A stretch of DNA of 46,560 nt from Patescibacteria group bacterium (GCA_018825145.1 JAHJFD010000044.1:1-46560); one strand, 5' to 3'; shown: positions 7,292 through 15,819, counted from the first letter of the stretch. Notes: generated from the letters alone by a model not told the origin. Numbers and translations are program-made.

Positions 7292-7576
7292 TCAAACCCC
7301 CCGATAATCATCCGGTTCAAGATTTTCGTAGCCGGGTTTTTTGGTGAAAGGGGCAAGAGCGCCCTGGCCGACTCGCTTTGTGACGGCGTAGCCTCCGGTA
7401 ACTGTGGCGCCAAGAATTATGCCCTCCAAAATACCCTGAGAATTTGGCTTTTCGGCGTAACCGAAAAGCGCGCCTATAATAATAGCGATGGTTGGGCAGA
7501 ACTGAGAAGGAATGCCATACTGTTTGATGGCTTCGGTAATACCGATGATTGCGACAATTTTTTCGTTCGTTTCCAT
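7292..7576 (-). CDS. Small membrane protein, putative holin
   Basis: A 94-residue protein with two hydrophobic segments (about 7-15 plus 25-41, and 49-66) around a short polar turn, and a charged C-terminus. I recognise no exact family. Its ATG overlaps the stop of the upstream amidase gene (TAATG), so translation is coupled. An amidase without a signal peptide followed by a small membrane protein is the classic phage lysis layout, in which the holin lets the enzyme reach the wall. The pair converges on the tmRNA 3' end, a common integration site. It could instead be an unrelated small membrane protein. Confidence 0.55.
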   Translation of the reverse strand: METNEKIVAIIGITEAIKQYGIPSQFCPTIAIIIGALFGYAEKPNSQGILEGIILGATVTGGYAVTKRVGQGALAPFTKKPGYENLEPDDYRGV

Positions 7577-8193
7577 TAGCTTTCTTTGATTAGTTTGTAA
7601 AGGCGGTGAAACTTTACCGCGTCACGCACGTCTTCGTCATTGCGTACTTCAAATAAGTGGTTTTGGTTGACCCAGGTCACCGCTTCCGTCGCCCAAATAG
7701 GAATCCTGACTTCACCGAGTTCCTCAAAGAGCCACGCTTTGGTGATCGCTTTTCCCGGGCAGGACTTGGATGAAACATCACGATGAAAAAAGATGTTCTG
7801 TTTATCGATGCCCAGCTGATTCATCAGACACTTGATGACTCCCAACGCGTTTTCTTTGGTCTTGCCGGTCCATTTTTCATTGTCGTAATCCCCCACCACT
7901 TCGATGCCTATGGAACGGTGATTGAGCTCGCCGGCATGAATTCCGTCACTTCGCATGGGAGAAAAAAGCCAGATCCCGTCGTCTGCCACAAAAAGATGAG
8001 GGCCTGCAGGCCAGGCCTTGCCTTCGTAGTAATTCTTGAGCCCCTGAATGGAGACCGCCCCTTTCCACTGATCTTTGGTCGGGCGCCATGTATGATGAAT
8101 CACCAGCTTATCGGCCGGTTCTGTGCCAAAGTTGTAGCCAGCTATGTAGTCTATGAACTCGTGTAAATCGAGTCGTCGATTAATGATGTCCAT
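7576..8193 (-). CDS. N-acetylmuramoyl-L-alanine amidase (Amidase_2/PGRP fold), endolysin-like
   Basis: A 205-residue zinc amidase that cleaves the bond between muramic acid and the stem peptide of peptidoglycan. Expected zinc ligands are visible as in T7 lysozyme: H33 in VIHHTW, H137 in FFHRDVSS, and C145 in SKSCPG, with K143 nearby. Central GPHLFVADDG and SIGIEVVGDYD strands fit the fold. Residues 155-205 form a small C-terminal segment (WATEAVTWVNQNHLF) that may bind the wall. There is no signal peptide, consistent with holin-dependent export. Coupled to the downstream holin-like gene. It could be a domesticated cell-wall enzyme. Confidence 0.85.
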   Translation of the reverse strand: MDIINRRLDLHEFIDYIAGYNFGTEPADKLVIHHTWRPTKDQWKGAVSIQGLKNYYEGKAWPAGPHLFVADDGIWLFSPMRSDGIHAGELNHRSIGIEVVGDYDNEKWTGKTKENALGVIKCLMNQLGIDKQNIFFHRDVSSKSCPGKAITKAWLFEELGEVRIPIWATEAVTWVNQNHLFEVRNDEDVRDAVKFHRLYKLIKES

Positions 8194-8212
8194 GAATAAT
8201 CCGCGGGTTTAA

Positions 8213-8247
8213 TAAAAGGAGATCATAGTAATATGGATCTGCTTTTA
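8213..8247 (-). terminator. Imperfect hairpin between the secreted giant gene and the amidase gene
   Basis: Arms at 8213-8225 and 8235-8247 are inverted copies with 11 of 13 positions pairing, loop 9 nt, flanked by A-rich and T-rich ends. A weak terminator is plausible; the T-run is short. Confidence 0.35.
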
Positions 8248-8273
8248 TTGCAAACTTAGCGACCTGATTGCCG

Positions 8274-11200
8274 CTAACTTCCGCAACTTAGTTTTAGCAG
8301 GCTCAGCCAGTCGGGTGCCTGAACTTTTGTCTGAATTCCGCTCACCAGGCCAAAGATATTGGCCAGTTCCATCAATGTGATCTGATCTTCCTCGATCTGG
8401 GATTCCTGAATTTTTCCCCAGTTCTGCTGGAAGGTGATAACGTCAAGGAGGTCCACGCCGTAAAGCCCATCCAGGTTACTTTCGTTCCAGAGTTCGGGCT
8501 GCTCGGAAATCAGTTTGCCCCAGGCAAGGATGTCATTTATGTCGATAACATCGTTGGATTCGTCAAAATTGCCGTATCGGAACTGACGATCGTAGGCAAG
8601 GTTGAGGTGGGCTTTGTAACCGCCTCCTGTTTTGGGCTCAGCGGCGTTTAGAGTAACCGCGGATACCTTTGGCAAAACGTAACTTTGATTGGCCAGCTTT
8701 ATTTTGATGGTGTACTTAGCTCCCGCACTGAACTGTCCCAGGTTCATGTTTTCTATTTCGCCGAAGATATTGGTTTTTCCGTTTGTCTGATATACCTGAT
8801 TTCCTGACGAATCGTATACCTGAATGCTCAGCTCAGCCGCGTGTGAATTATCTTTGAAATAGGCTTCAACTTTGTCTTTGACGTCCTGAGAGCACTTTGG
8901 AATGCCGGCGCACATGATCAGTTCTTTCTCCGTGTCACTGAATTCGGAAAGATTTTTGTTAAGGTCCAATTTGGCCAGCCCGCTATCCACTAATTTGAAG
9001 ATGGCGGTTGTGTCAGTAAGTTCACTATTTAGCTCTTCAATAACAGGTTTCATGTATTGATCGATGATCACGGTGTCGCTTTCCGTGTCGTTGAGTTTCA
9101 GCGCGATCAGCAGGGGCGGAATGATGTTGAGCCGTTTTGCCTGTAGCTTAGAGCTCAGTTCAGGACCGCCATGGCAGGCCAGAATGTAATTCATCACATT
9201 GTCACTATTTATGTCGGCATTACTCAGGTTTACTCCGGCCTCGAAACAACTGAGTGTTCCGTTGTTTTCCGGGGCAGTGGTTATTTGGCCCGAAGCTGAA
9301 ATTGCCTTGTTATTTTTTTTGGCCGCCTGCACCAAAGCCTGCAATTTTTCCATAAAAAGAATATCGTAGCCTTTTTTGATTTTCACTTTGATATCGGCGT
9401 CCACGTCTATTCCTGTTCCCGGTTTTAATTCGGGATTGATATAAGCGTTACCTGTGGAACCTGTTTTTGATTCACACGCTGTTTGGGTCACCAGATAGTA
9501 TTTGTGGTTTTTGACGCGGCCGGTCGTGTTCAGCGGCACCGTTTCATCAATGTACGAAGTGAAAACCGGATTTTTTATCGTATGAATCAATTTTCCATCA
9601 CGGTAAATCATCAGGGTGAGATCATCAGAAGTCCCCTGAGAAACCGGATTATAGTGAGCGTTGTAGTAGTCACTGAAAGTATCTTTGTAAGCTGTAGCGC
9701 CGGAGAGAGATTTTTCGACGTTCAGAAGTTCATTGATATACTTCAGAACCATTTTTTCCGCATCTTCCTGAACACCGGGATCATCCATCATTCTTTCAAT
9801 GGCCTCCAGCAATACACCTGAAGTATCTTCGTCACATACCTCATTTTGTTTCACAGTTTTCTGAATCAGGTCAAATCTCGCGTCGTTCACGGATTGCATC
9901 AGGCTTAATTTGTAGGCCTCTTTAAGACAGCTTTCGATTTTTTTGACGATATCTGTTTTGAAGAAAACATCTTTGAATTCCTGAAAGGCGCTGTCGGTTT
10001 GGTAAAAGTCAATAATGCTCTGAATCTTGTAATTGTTCGCCCAGCTGAAAAGCAGAGCGTTTATATCTGACTTCAGACTGCCGACGGTACTGTCCATAAA
10101 ATTCTGATCCGCTTTCAGAGCGTTTAATTCTTCGCCAATGCTTCCTTCGTTTTTTATTTTCGCGAGTGAATCCTTCAGCTGTTTGTCGTATTTTCCGTAC
10201 ACGCTGTTTTTTTTGCCGGGGACAAAATCATCCAGCGTCAGGCCAGCCGTTACTTTGCTGACGCACTGCGCCGCCTTGGATTCCTGAGGGCTTTTTTTGA
10301 TTTCAAGTAAATTTTTGAGCAGGGTTCCAATGAACTGCTTGTAGCTGAGCGGCTGGGGCTTGAGCGCTGAGGAAACGGAAGACATAAAGATGTCCGCCAC
10401 CGCCTTGCTGTTTTTGAGTTTATCGACTGTCAGGTACGCCCACCAGTCGGAAAAATAATCATTTTTCTGGCCGATGCCAATGGAATTCAGAATATCGAGG
10501 ACCGGTTTTCCCTGGCTGTCAGACACAGCCCTTAGGTAATCCTCAAACGCGTTTATCAGGCCGTCGTCGCCGGAGTCATAAATCTGCTCGTACATATGCC
10601 GCGTAAATATGCCTTTCAGAATTTTTCCGGTACCGTCCAGTTCAGGCGTCGGGCTTTGTTTCAGGTAATCGAAAAAAATCTGAATTTTATTGGCTGTTGC
10701 CGCGTCACGAGCCTGAGCGTTGTCCCATCTGAGTTCTACCACTGATCTGCCGTCCTGATGCAGGACATTAAGTTCCGGTGGCAGGTCCAGTTTGGCGGGA
10801 TATTTGGTACAGGCCGCTCCCGCCCCGCCGCCACCCGCAGCTGACGCGGTAAGGTCGTCGAAATACTGCATGTAGAGGTCCATGTCGAAAGCCGGTGTTT
10901 CATCCTGACAGACAACCACCACGCCCGTGCCTCCGTCAGAGATCATTATTCCGTTTATCCCGTCTATACCGGCGCCGCTGGTTATGTTTATTCCCTCTCC
11001 GGCAAACTCAACACTGCCGTCGCTGGCAATATGCTGAAGTTTGTTAATCGGCCACGCTCCCCCTTCGTAGCGTGCATAAAGAAAATACGCGCCGCCATTA
11101 CCGTCCGATTGCGCCGTGCTTCTGTCAGCGGTAACAAACCAGTCTGTCTGTCCATCCGCGGTGTCAGAAAGTGCTATTGGGGCCGCCGCCCAGTTGCCTG

Positions 11201-12341
11201 TCGCGTCAAGCGCGCCCGCGGAGGTTATGTGATGAGCGTATATGTCATCAGTCGCGCCGCCGGCCGTATGCCAACCAATAATAGCTCCGCCACTGCCATC
11301 CGAGGCTATTCTTGGCTGACCGATGTAGCCATCAATATTGGTACTGCTCGCGATGACACCGGTACCCCATTGGAGGGCTCCCGCGCTGTCTATTCTTTGC
11401 GCTTCAACTGAAGTTGGTGATCCGAACGGACCGCTTGCAAAGCCAACGATTACCCCCCCACTGCCATCGGCAATAAGGTGCCTGCCAAGATTACCGTTAC
11501 CGTTCGCGTCAATTTCCAGGGGTGTGCTCCATGGCGCTCCGGCCATGACGCCGATTGACGAGAACTTAGTTGCCGCGAAATAAAAGGCAAGCAAACTGCT
11601 TTCATATACGGCCACTACGTTTCCGGCACCGTCGTCTACGATATGGGCGCTATTTTCTCTAGCGCCGGGTACTGATTCCGGGAACTGGACATGCCTGAAT
11701 GGACCTCCTCCGGCCACATTCCAGGTGGGATCCACAACCCCACCGGATGTAACACGTGTAATATAAAGTTCTCTTGTTAGAGAAGTGTCAGGATTCGGGC
11801 CTCCGTCTCCCCAAGCCATATAAAATCCTCCTGACCCGTCCGGAATCATCTGCATGAAGGATTCACAAGTGCCAAGACCATTGGTTACGTTTAATCCGCC
11901 GAATGGGAATTGTATAGTTCCGGTTGAGTCCAGTCGCTGAATAAATATGGCACAAACTCCACCGCCAAAATCCATATTCGTGGCAACATATGCACCTCCG
12001 CTGGTGTCCGGGATAATTGCGGTTGGTGCATCAAAAAGAGCAATGATAGGAGTGCCGCCATTCCACGCTGCCACAGCGGAGCCATCGGCAGCTGAAAACT
12101 TCTGCACATAGGATCTTCCCGTTAAGCCGTAAGCAACAATGTAGTCTCCATCACTTGTCTGGGTAATATATTGTGTATCTTCGGTGGCCACTGTGTTAGC
12201 CACGACTATATCACTTGGCGCCGCGGTGCTCGGCCAGACCCCCTGGGTAGCCGCGAAAGCTGACTGACAAAGAAACAACACACTGCACGCTGTAGCCAGC
12301 GCTGTGATAATAAAAGGCTTCGTGGTTCCTCGAATTTGCAT
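8274..12341 (-). CDS. Giant secreted protein: beta-propeller-like repeats and a C-terminal dockerin-like pair
   Basis: A 1355-residue protein with a clear signal peptide (residues 1-30, cleavage after AFA). Residues about 40-490 contain eight repeats of a DGSGGxY-type turn followed by a hydrophobic strand, suggesting a beta-propeller. Residues 500-900 are mostly helical with several cysteines. Residues about 1180-1245 look like a small beta domain. The C-terminus (about 1257-1311) has two Asp/Asn-rich calcium-loop-like helices, GNFDESNDVIDINDIL and SNLDGLYGVDLLDVI, resembling a degenerate type I dockerin. It is probably exported and surface-associated, binding a cohesin-like partner or calcium; no cohesin is seen here. 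No catalytic domain is recognised. Same strand as the amidase but separated by a hairpin. Confidence 0.75.
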   Translation of the reverse strand: MQIRGTTKPFIITALATACSVLFLCQSAFAATQGVWPSTAAPSDIVVANTVATEDTQYITQTSDGDYIVAYGLTGRSYVQKFSAADGSAVAAWNGGTPIIALFDAPTAIIPDTSGGAYVATNMDFGGGVCAIFIQRLDSTGTIQFPFGGLNVTNGLGTCESFMQMIPDGSGGFYMAWGDGGPNPDTSLTRELYITRVTSGGVVDPTWNVAGGGPFRHVQFPESVPGARENSAHIVDDGAGNVVAVYESSLLAFYFAATKFSSIGVMAGAPWSTPLEIDANGNGNLGRHLIADGSGGVIVGFASGPFGSPTSVEAQRIDSAGALQWGTGVIASSTNIDGYIGQPRIASDGSGGAIIGWHTAGGATDDIYAHHITSAGALDATGNWAAAPIALSDTADGQTDWFVTADRSTAQSDGNGGAYFLYARYEGGAWPINKLQHIASDGSVEFAGEGINITSGAGIDGINGIMISDGGTGVVVVCQDETPAFDMDLYMQYFDDLTASAAGGGGAGAACTKYPAKLDLPPELNVLHQDGRSVVELRWDNAQARDAATANKIQIFFDYLKQSPTPELDGTGKILKGIFTRHMYEQIYDSGDDGLINAFEDYLRAVSDSQGKPVLDILNSIGIGQKNDYFSDWWAYLTVDKLKNSKAVADIFMSSVSSALKPQPLSYKQFIGTLLKNLLEIKKSPQESKAAQCVSKVTAGLTLDDFVPGKKNSVYGKYDKQLKDSLAKIKNEGSIGEELNALKADQNFMDSTVGSLKSDINALLFSWANNYKIQSIIDFYQTDSAFQEFKDVFFKTDIVKKIESCLKEAYKLSLMQSVNDARFDLIQKTVKQNEVCDEDTSGVLLEAIERMMDDPGVQEDAEKMVLKYINELLNVEKSLSGATAYKDTFSDYYNAHYNPVSQGTSDDLTLMIYRDGKLIHTIKNPVFTSYIDETVPLNTTGRVKNHKYYLVTQTACESKTGSTGNAYINPELKPGTGIDVDADIKVKIKKGYDILFMEKLQALVQAAKKNNKAISASGQITTAPENNGTLSCFEAGVNLSNADINSDNVMNYILACHGGPELSSKLQAKRLNIIPPLLIALKLNDTESDTVIIDQYMKPVIEELNSELTDTTAIFKLVDSGLAKLDLNKNLSEFSDTEKELIMCAGIPKCSQDVKDKVEAYFKDNSHAAELSIQVYDSSGNQVYQTNGKTNIFGEIENMNLGQFSAGAKYTIKIKLANQSYVLPKVSAVTLNAAEPKTGGGYKAHLNLAYDRQFRYGNFDESNDVIDINDILAWGKLISEQPELWNESNLDGLYGVDLLDVITFQQNWGKIQESQIEEDQITLMELANIFGLVSGIQTKVQAPDWLSLLKLSCGS

Positions 12342-12410
12342 TTTGACGTTTTAAATTTTTATTTTTATTGTATTATTTTATCATAATTAAGCTTAAAAGG
12401 CCATATAATT

Positions 12411-13118
12411 TTGTTTCACAAAGAAATTAAAATCTTCGGCAAAAAAGTGCTTCTGACAATGCGCAATGAGGGTGATTATGCCATTGCCCATGAGCTTTTT
12501 CTGGATCATCAGTACAAATATTGTGATGAGGTGATCCACAATGCTAAGCACGCGGTGATAGATATTGGGGGGCATTTGGGGTTTTTTAGCCTGTATGCGT
12601 CGCTGCTGAATTCAGGTGTGCCTATTTATTGTTTTGAGCCTCATATCGGAAATTTTGCCTTGCTCAAAGAAAACTTAAAAAATAACCGTGTCAGAAACGT
12701 AACTGCGAAGAATCTGGCCGTGAGCAATAAGATCGGCGAAGCTGAATTGTTTTTGAGCAAAGAGGATTTAAATCACTCAATTGTGTGCGCCATTGAACCG
12801 ACCGATGAGGTTCAGAAAATACAGACGATCACGCTCGAAAAAATTCTTGATAGACATAATATTGGACAATGTGACCTGCTTAAGATTGACTGTGAGGGAG
12901 CCGAATTCGCCATTTTGGAAGACAGTCCGCAGAAGGTTTTTGACAAGGTGTCGCACATTTTTCTGGAGTACCATGACTGGGCCGCGTCATACGGCGGGCA
13001 GGTGACAGGCGAGAACCACAGGCGTCTTAAAAAATTCCTGGAAGCGCACGGCTATAAAGTGGAAGATTATCCGAATTCGAAGATGAAGGAATTGGGGTTT
13101 TTGTGGTGCAGGCGGTGA
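12411..13118 (+). CDS. FkbM-family SAM-dependent methyltransferase
   Basis: About 235 residues. The SAM-binding motif is VIDIGGHLGFFSL (about 50-62), the ribose-binding acidic end is CFEPH (about 74-78), and the family signature KIDCEGAEFAIL lies near 160-171. FkbM-type enzymes O-methylate sugars or polyketides and often sit in glycan loci. The open frame begins at a TTG (12411), but a TATAAT box (12404-12409) lies immediately before it. Either another promoter upstream is used, or translation starts later (GTG 12447 or ATG 12459). The N-terminal strand IKIFGKKVLL looks like part of the fold, favouring the longer form. The acceptor is unknown. Confidence 0.85.
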   Translation: MFHKEIKIFGKKVLLTMRNEGDYAIAHELFLDHQYKYCDEVIHNAKHAVIDIGGHLGFFSLYASLLNSGVPIYCFEPHIGNFALLKENLKNNRVRNVTAKNLAVSNKIGEAELFLSKEDLNHSIVCAIEPTDEVQKIQTITLEKILDRHNIGQCDLLKIDCEGAEFAILEDSPQKVFDKVSHIFLEYHDWAASYGGQVTGENHRRLKKFLEAHGYKVEDYPNSKMKELGFLWCRR

Positions 13119-13217
13119 GACAGGTGATGAAACGATAAGTTGACGCGCGCTTCAAAGATATTCGAGTAAACTAATTTTGAGAGACAAGGGGGTATACCCT
13201 GGAAGGTTAGAAATTCC

Positions 13218-13272
13218 GTTGCACAAGGTTTGTGCAAGATCTGTGCAAAGTTTGTGCAAGATCTGTGCATCA
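13218..13272. repeat. 11-bp-period repeat array A (core TGTGCA)
   Basis: Five consecutive 11-bp units start at 13218, 13229, 13240, 13251 and 13262. Units 2 and 4 are identical, and units 3 and 5 are near copies. The shared core is TGTGCAa. It lies in the 240-bp spacer between the FkbM and PolX genes. There are no spacers of CRISPR type. Confidence 0.8.
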
Positions 13273-13346
13273 GAATTCAGTACTCCAAAGAGGATACCCT
13301 GACCTTGCCATTTTTTGGGTTCGCTTTTTTTGATGGTTTGTTATGG

Positions 13347-13352
13347 TAGAAT
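13347..13352 (+). promoter_or_regulatory. -10 box of a probable leaderless promoter
   Basis: TAGAAT ends 6 nt before the GTG start of the PolX gene, so transcription probably begins at the start codon. No Shine-Dalgarno sequence is visible. Confidence 0.45.
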
Positions 13353-13358
13353 CAGCCT

Positions 13359-14315
13359 GTGAAAACCTATAATGAAGATTTTTACCGGCTCTTCAATGAA
13401 ATCGCGGATCTGATGGCGATTTTGAGTGAAAATTCATTTAAAATCCGCGCTTATCGGGAAGCCGCCAGAAGGATTAAAGCGGATATTCATCCGATTATCA
13501 AAAAGAATGCTTCGAAGCAGGCTTTTGAGAAACTGCCGGGCGTGGGAGAGGCTATAGCGGAAAAAATGATGCAGTATATTGAAACCGGCAAGATTCCTTT
13601 TCTGGAAAAACTAAGGAAACAGGTGCCTAAGCCGGTGCGCGAAATGCTGGACATTCCGCATCTGGGGCCGATCCGGGTGCGGGATCTTTACATAAATCTG
13701 GGTGTGAAGAATAAAAAAGACCTGATACGTGCGGCTAAAAGCGGTGAAATCGACAAACTGCCCGGCTTCGGAGAAAAACTGGTGGAATCAATTCTGGAAG
13801 CCATAGAAAAGAAACAGGAAAAAAAGAAACGGCATGACCGGAAAGCGGTGGCACCGATTGCGAAGAAGCTGATTGCGATCCTGAAAAAAATGAAATCGGT
13901 CAGCAGTGCCGAAGTGGCGGGAAGTTACCGCCGCGGGGAGCCAACGGTGGGTGATCTGGATATTCTGGTTATCGGCGATCTGGATAACAAGAAATTCGAG
14001 AAGGCGGTGCGAAAGGAGTTTCCGGATATCGCGATTCTGGGCAGTGGAGAGACAAAGATTTCCTTTGTGATCTTTCCAAATAACTTACAGGTGGATATAC
14101 GGTTTTTGCCTAAAGAAAGCTATGGGGCCGCCCTTTTGTATTTTACGGGAAGCAAGGATTTTAATGTGATGATGCGGAAAAAAGCGATTGAATCAGGCTA
14201 TCTGCTCAATGAATATGCCCTGTTTAAAGACGGCGAATATTACAAAGGAGCCACCGAGGAAGAGGTTTTTGAGGCGCTTGGCATGAAATATGTGGAACCG
14301 ACCAAAAGAAAGTAA
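13359..14315 (+). CDS. polX: Family X DNA polymerase without PHP domain
   Basis: A 318-residue Pol-beta-type repair polymerase. The N-terminal 8-kDa-like domain is at about 1-80, with helix-hairpin-helix motifs LPGVGEAIAEKM and LPGFGEKLVESI. The palm motif GSYRRGEPTVGDLDILV carries D199 and D201, and the third catalytic Asp is in LQVDIRF (about 246). The nucleotide-binding YFTGSKDFN comes next. It fills short gaps in DNA repair. Bacterial PolX is usually about 570 residues with a C-terminal PHP exonuclease domain; here the protein ends after the polymerase domain with no PHP remnant downstream. The start is GTG at 13359. Confidence 0.92.
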   Translation: MKTYNEDFYRLFNEIADLMAILSENSFKIRAYREAARRIKADIHPIIKKNASKQAFEKLPGVGEAIAEKMMQYIETGKIPFLEKLRKQVPKPVREMLDIPHLGPIRVRDLYINLGVKNKKDLIRAAKSGEIDKLPGFGEKLVESILEAIEKKQEKKKRHDRKAVAPIAKKLIAILKKMKSVSSAEVAGSYRRGEPTVGDLDILVIGDLDNKKFEKAVRKEFPDIAILGSGETKISFVIFPNNLQVDIRFLPKESYGAALLYFTGSKDFNVMMRKKAIESGYLLNEYALFKDGEYYKGATEEEVFEALGMKYVEPTKRK

Positions 14316-14397
14316 TATAATGGCTTTGCTGAAATATACGCTTTCTTATTGATCACTTTTTTTTCTTTATACATCACATTAAGGGAGTCTCATATTT

Positions 14398-14417
14398 AAT
14401 CCCGCCATGGCGGGATT
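14398..14417. repeat. Perfect 20-bp palindrome
   Basis: AATCCCGCCATGGCGGGATT is its own reverse complement. It lies between polX and the small secreted-protein gene. No T-run follows on either strand, so it could be a terminator stem, a protein-binding site or a mobile palindromic repeat. Confidence 0.7.
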
Positions 14418-14493
14418 GTGCGGACACCCACCTTGCTTATCAGGGGAAAATAATGTGCATATAAGGGCGGTATTTTGGCTTTTTAGGTAGTTA

Positions 14494-14521
14494 TTGACAA
14501 AAATTATGAAGTGTTTATAAT
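14494..14521 (+). promoter_or_regulatory. Strong sigma70-type promoter
   Basis: TTGACA at 14494-14499, a 16-nt spacer, and TATAAT at 14516-14521, both perfect consensus hexamers. It drives the small secreted-protein gene starting at 14543. Confidence 0.75.
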
Positions 14522-14542
14522 AAGTTCCTTAACTTTCCTTTC

Positions 14543-14821
14543 ATGTCTATCAATAAACCTTGCGGCGTTGAAGGTATGGCTAGCAGTCGTTTTAGAAAGG
14601 CAATTCGGCTTGTTCTTGTATCCTCCTTTTTAATGTGCCAGCCAACTGACGCAATCACAACTGAACCGACTCAGAAAAAAGAAGATTATTTTGAGGGAAT
14701 TGAAATTGTTCCGGATGACACACCTATTAAACGGCCTCCTGAAAAAGATAAGAAGAAACATGATGACTCCAATGGACCCAGCGCTCCTTTTTGCACATCT
14801 GACAGCTGTAAATACGCGTAA
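14543..14821 (+). CDS. Small secreted protein, unknown function
   Basis: 92 residues, or 81 from the ATG at 14576. A basic n-region (RFRKAIR) and hydrophobic LVLVSSFLM form a signal peptide near residues 16-36, with possible cleavage after TDA. A cysteine at the end of the hydrophobic core does not match a good lipobox. The mature part is about 55 residues, very acidic/basic and Pro-rich, with two cysteines near the C-terminus (FCTSDSC) that could form a disulfide. It is preceded by a perfect-consensus promoter, so it may be abundant. It parallels the short Cys-bearing secreted gene at 208-858 in layout, not sequence. Confidence 0.55.
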   Translation: MSINKPCGVEGMASSRFRKAIRLVLVSSFLMCQPTDAITTEPTQKKEDYFEGIEIVPDDTPIKRPPEKDKKKHDDSNGPSAPFCTSDSCKYA

Positions 14822-14825
14822 TAGC

Positions 14826-14854
14826 TTGATTTTTAGTGAAAATTTTGGTATAAT
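14826..14854 (+). promoter_or_regulatory. Promoter of the orphan helical-protein run
   Basis: TTGATT at 14826-14831, a 17-nt spacer ending TTTTGG, and TATAAT at 14849-14854. The same TTGATT-17-TATAAT layout with TTTTGG before the -10 occurs at 36001-36029. Confidence 0.6.
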
Positions 14855-14878
14855 TTGATGAAAAATTAAAAACAAAAC

Positions 14879-15196
14879 GTGACTGACGAGGAATTTAAAT
14901 CAACCCTTAAGAAATTCAGATATTACCTGAAGCCCGCTCTTTTTACGGTTCTGGCCGAAAACGCGGAAGTTTTTTCCGATACGACCAAGAAAGAAATAAT
15001 CGATAAAATAATGGAAGCGGACACTCAGATGAAAGAGCTTTATGATTATCAGGAAAAGCGAAATAACATCATGAAAAGGGGTCTTGAAAAAATTGAAGAA
15101 GTGTACGCCAATGTTAAAGCCAGATTTAAAGCGGCCGGCGCCAGTGAAAAGGAGCTGGAGAAAGCCGAGGCTGATAAATTAATATCTAATCTTTAG
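14879..15196 (+). CDS. Hypothetical small helical protein
   Basis: A 105-residue protein starting at GTG 14879. It is all-helical by composition. The first 45 residues contain a hydrophobic helix (LKPALFTVLAEN) and an IIDKIMEAD helix. Residues 50-105 are Lys/Glu-rich coiled coil. There is no signal peptide or motif. The first part loosely resembles the 111-residue protein at 39708, which has LKQAMFEALS and a VIDVIMEEL helix, so both may carry a related small helical domain; this is weak. First of three orphan genes in one direction (spacings 6-17 nt). Confidence 0.6.
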   Translation: MTDEEFKSTLKKFRYYLKPALFTVLAENAEVFSDTTKKEIIDKIMEADTQMKELYDYQEKRNNIMKRGLEKIEEVYANVKARFKAAGASEKELEKAEADKLISNL

Positions 15197-15256
15197 TATT
15201 ATATGCCATTTGAAGAAGCATTCGAGGTAACTAAACCAAAAGGAAAGGAGGCTACA

Positions 15257-15802
15257 ATGAGTTTGGACAGAAATATCTTTGAAATAGAAGGTAACATTGG
15301 TGAGTCAGTGGCGGAAAAAATAAATAAAATCAATGCCCTTCTTGTTATCATGCAAGCGAAAATGGAGGATAAACTCAGTTCTGATGAGATGAAAGCTGCT
15401 ATGTTAGCCATTGAACATAGATTAGAGGGGGCGATGCCTACCAATTTTTTGAAGCAATATAGAGAGGCTGCCAGAGAGAATTGGGGAAAGGCAGCTGAAA
15501 TAATCCAGACGCATATTCTGGATGATTTAAATCGATTTGTGCTTGAGAAGACTTTGGACACCGCCAAAAAGAAAAAGGCGGCGACTGAGCTTCAGTGGTA
15601 TATACAGGTTACTGATAAAGAGGATTGGATGTATCTGGATGCAGATCAAGCTGAAAAAATTCTAAGAAAACTGGACCCAAAAGTTTCCGGGGAAGAAGTT
15701 GCGGTGTTTCGATCACGCTACAGTGACGACAATCTGAGATATAGGGAAGATGTATTTACCGGGGGCAAAGAAGTGCTTGCGCGTGGCTATGGTTCAGAAT
15801 AA
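15257..15802 (+). CDS. Hypothetical helical protein
   Basis: 181 residues from ATG 15257; the frame is open back to an ATG at 15203. I choose 15257 because a strong Shine-Dalgarno sequence (AAAGGAGG, 15244-15251) sits 5 nt before it, which is rare in this window. The protein is mostly helical and charged, with no signal peptide and no recognised motif. A C-terminal segment (about 130-181) with SGEEVAVFRSRYSDD may be a small separate domain. Middle member of a three-gene orphan run downstream of the 14826 promoter. Confidence 0.6.
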   Translation: MSLDRNIFEIEGNIGESVAEKINKINALLVIMQAKMEDKLSSDEMKAAMLAIEHRLEGAMPTNFLKQYREAARENWGKAAEIIQTHILDDLNRFVLEKTLDTAKKKKAATELQWYIQVTDKEDWMYLDADQAEKILRKLDPKVSGEEVAVFRSRYSDDNLRYREDVFTGGKEVLARGYGSE

Positions 15803-15819
15803 AGAAATAAAAATAAAAA

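Noticed and set aside
13218-13272. Possible CRISPR-like array
   Set aside because: Units are 11 bp and contiguous, with no unique spacers and no cas genes anywhere in the window.
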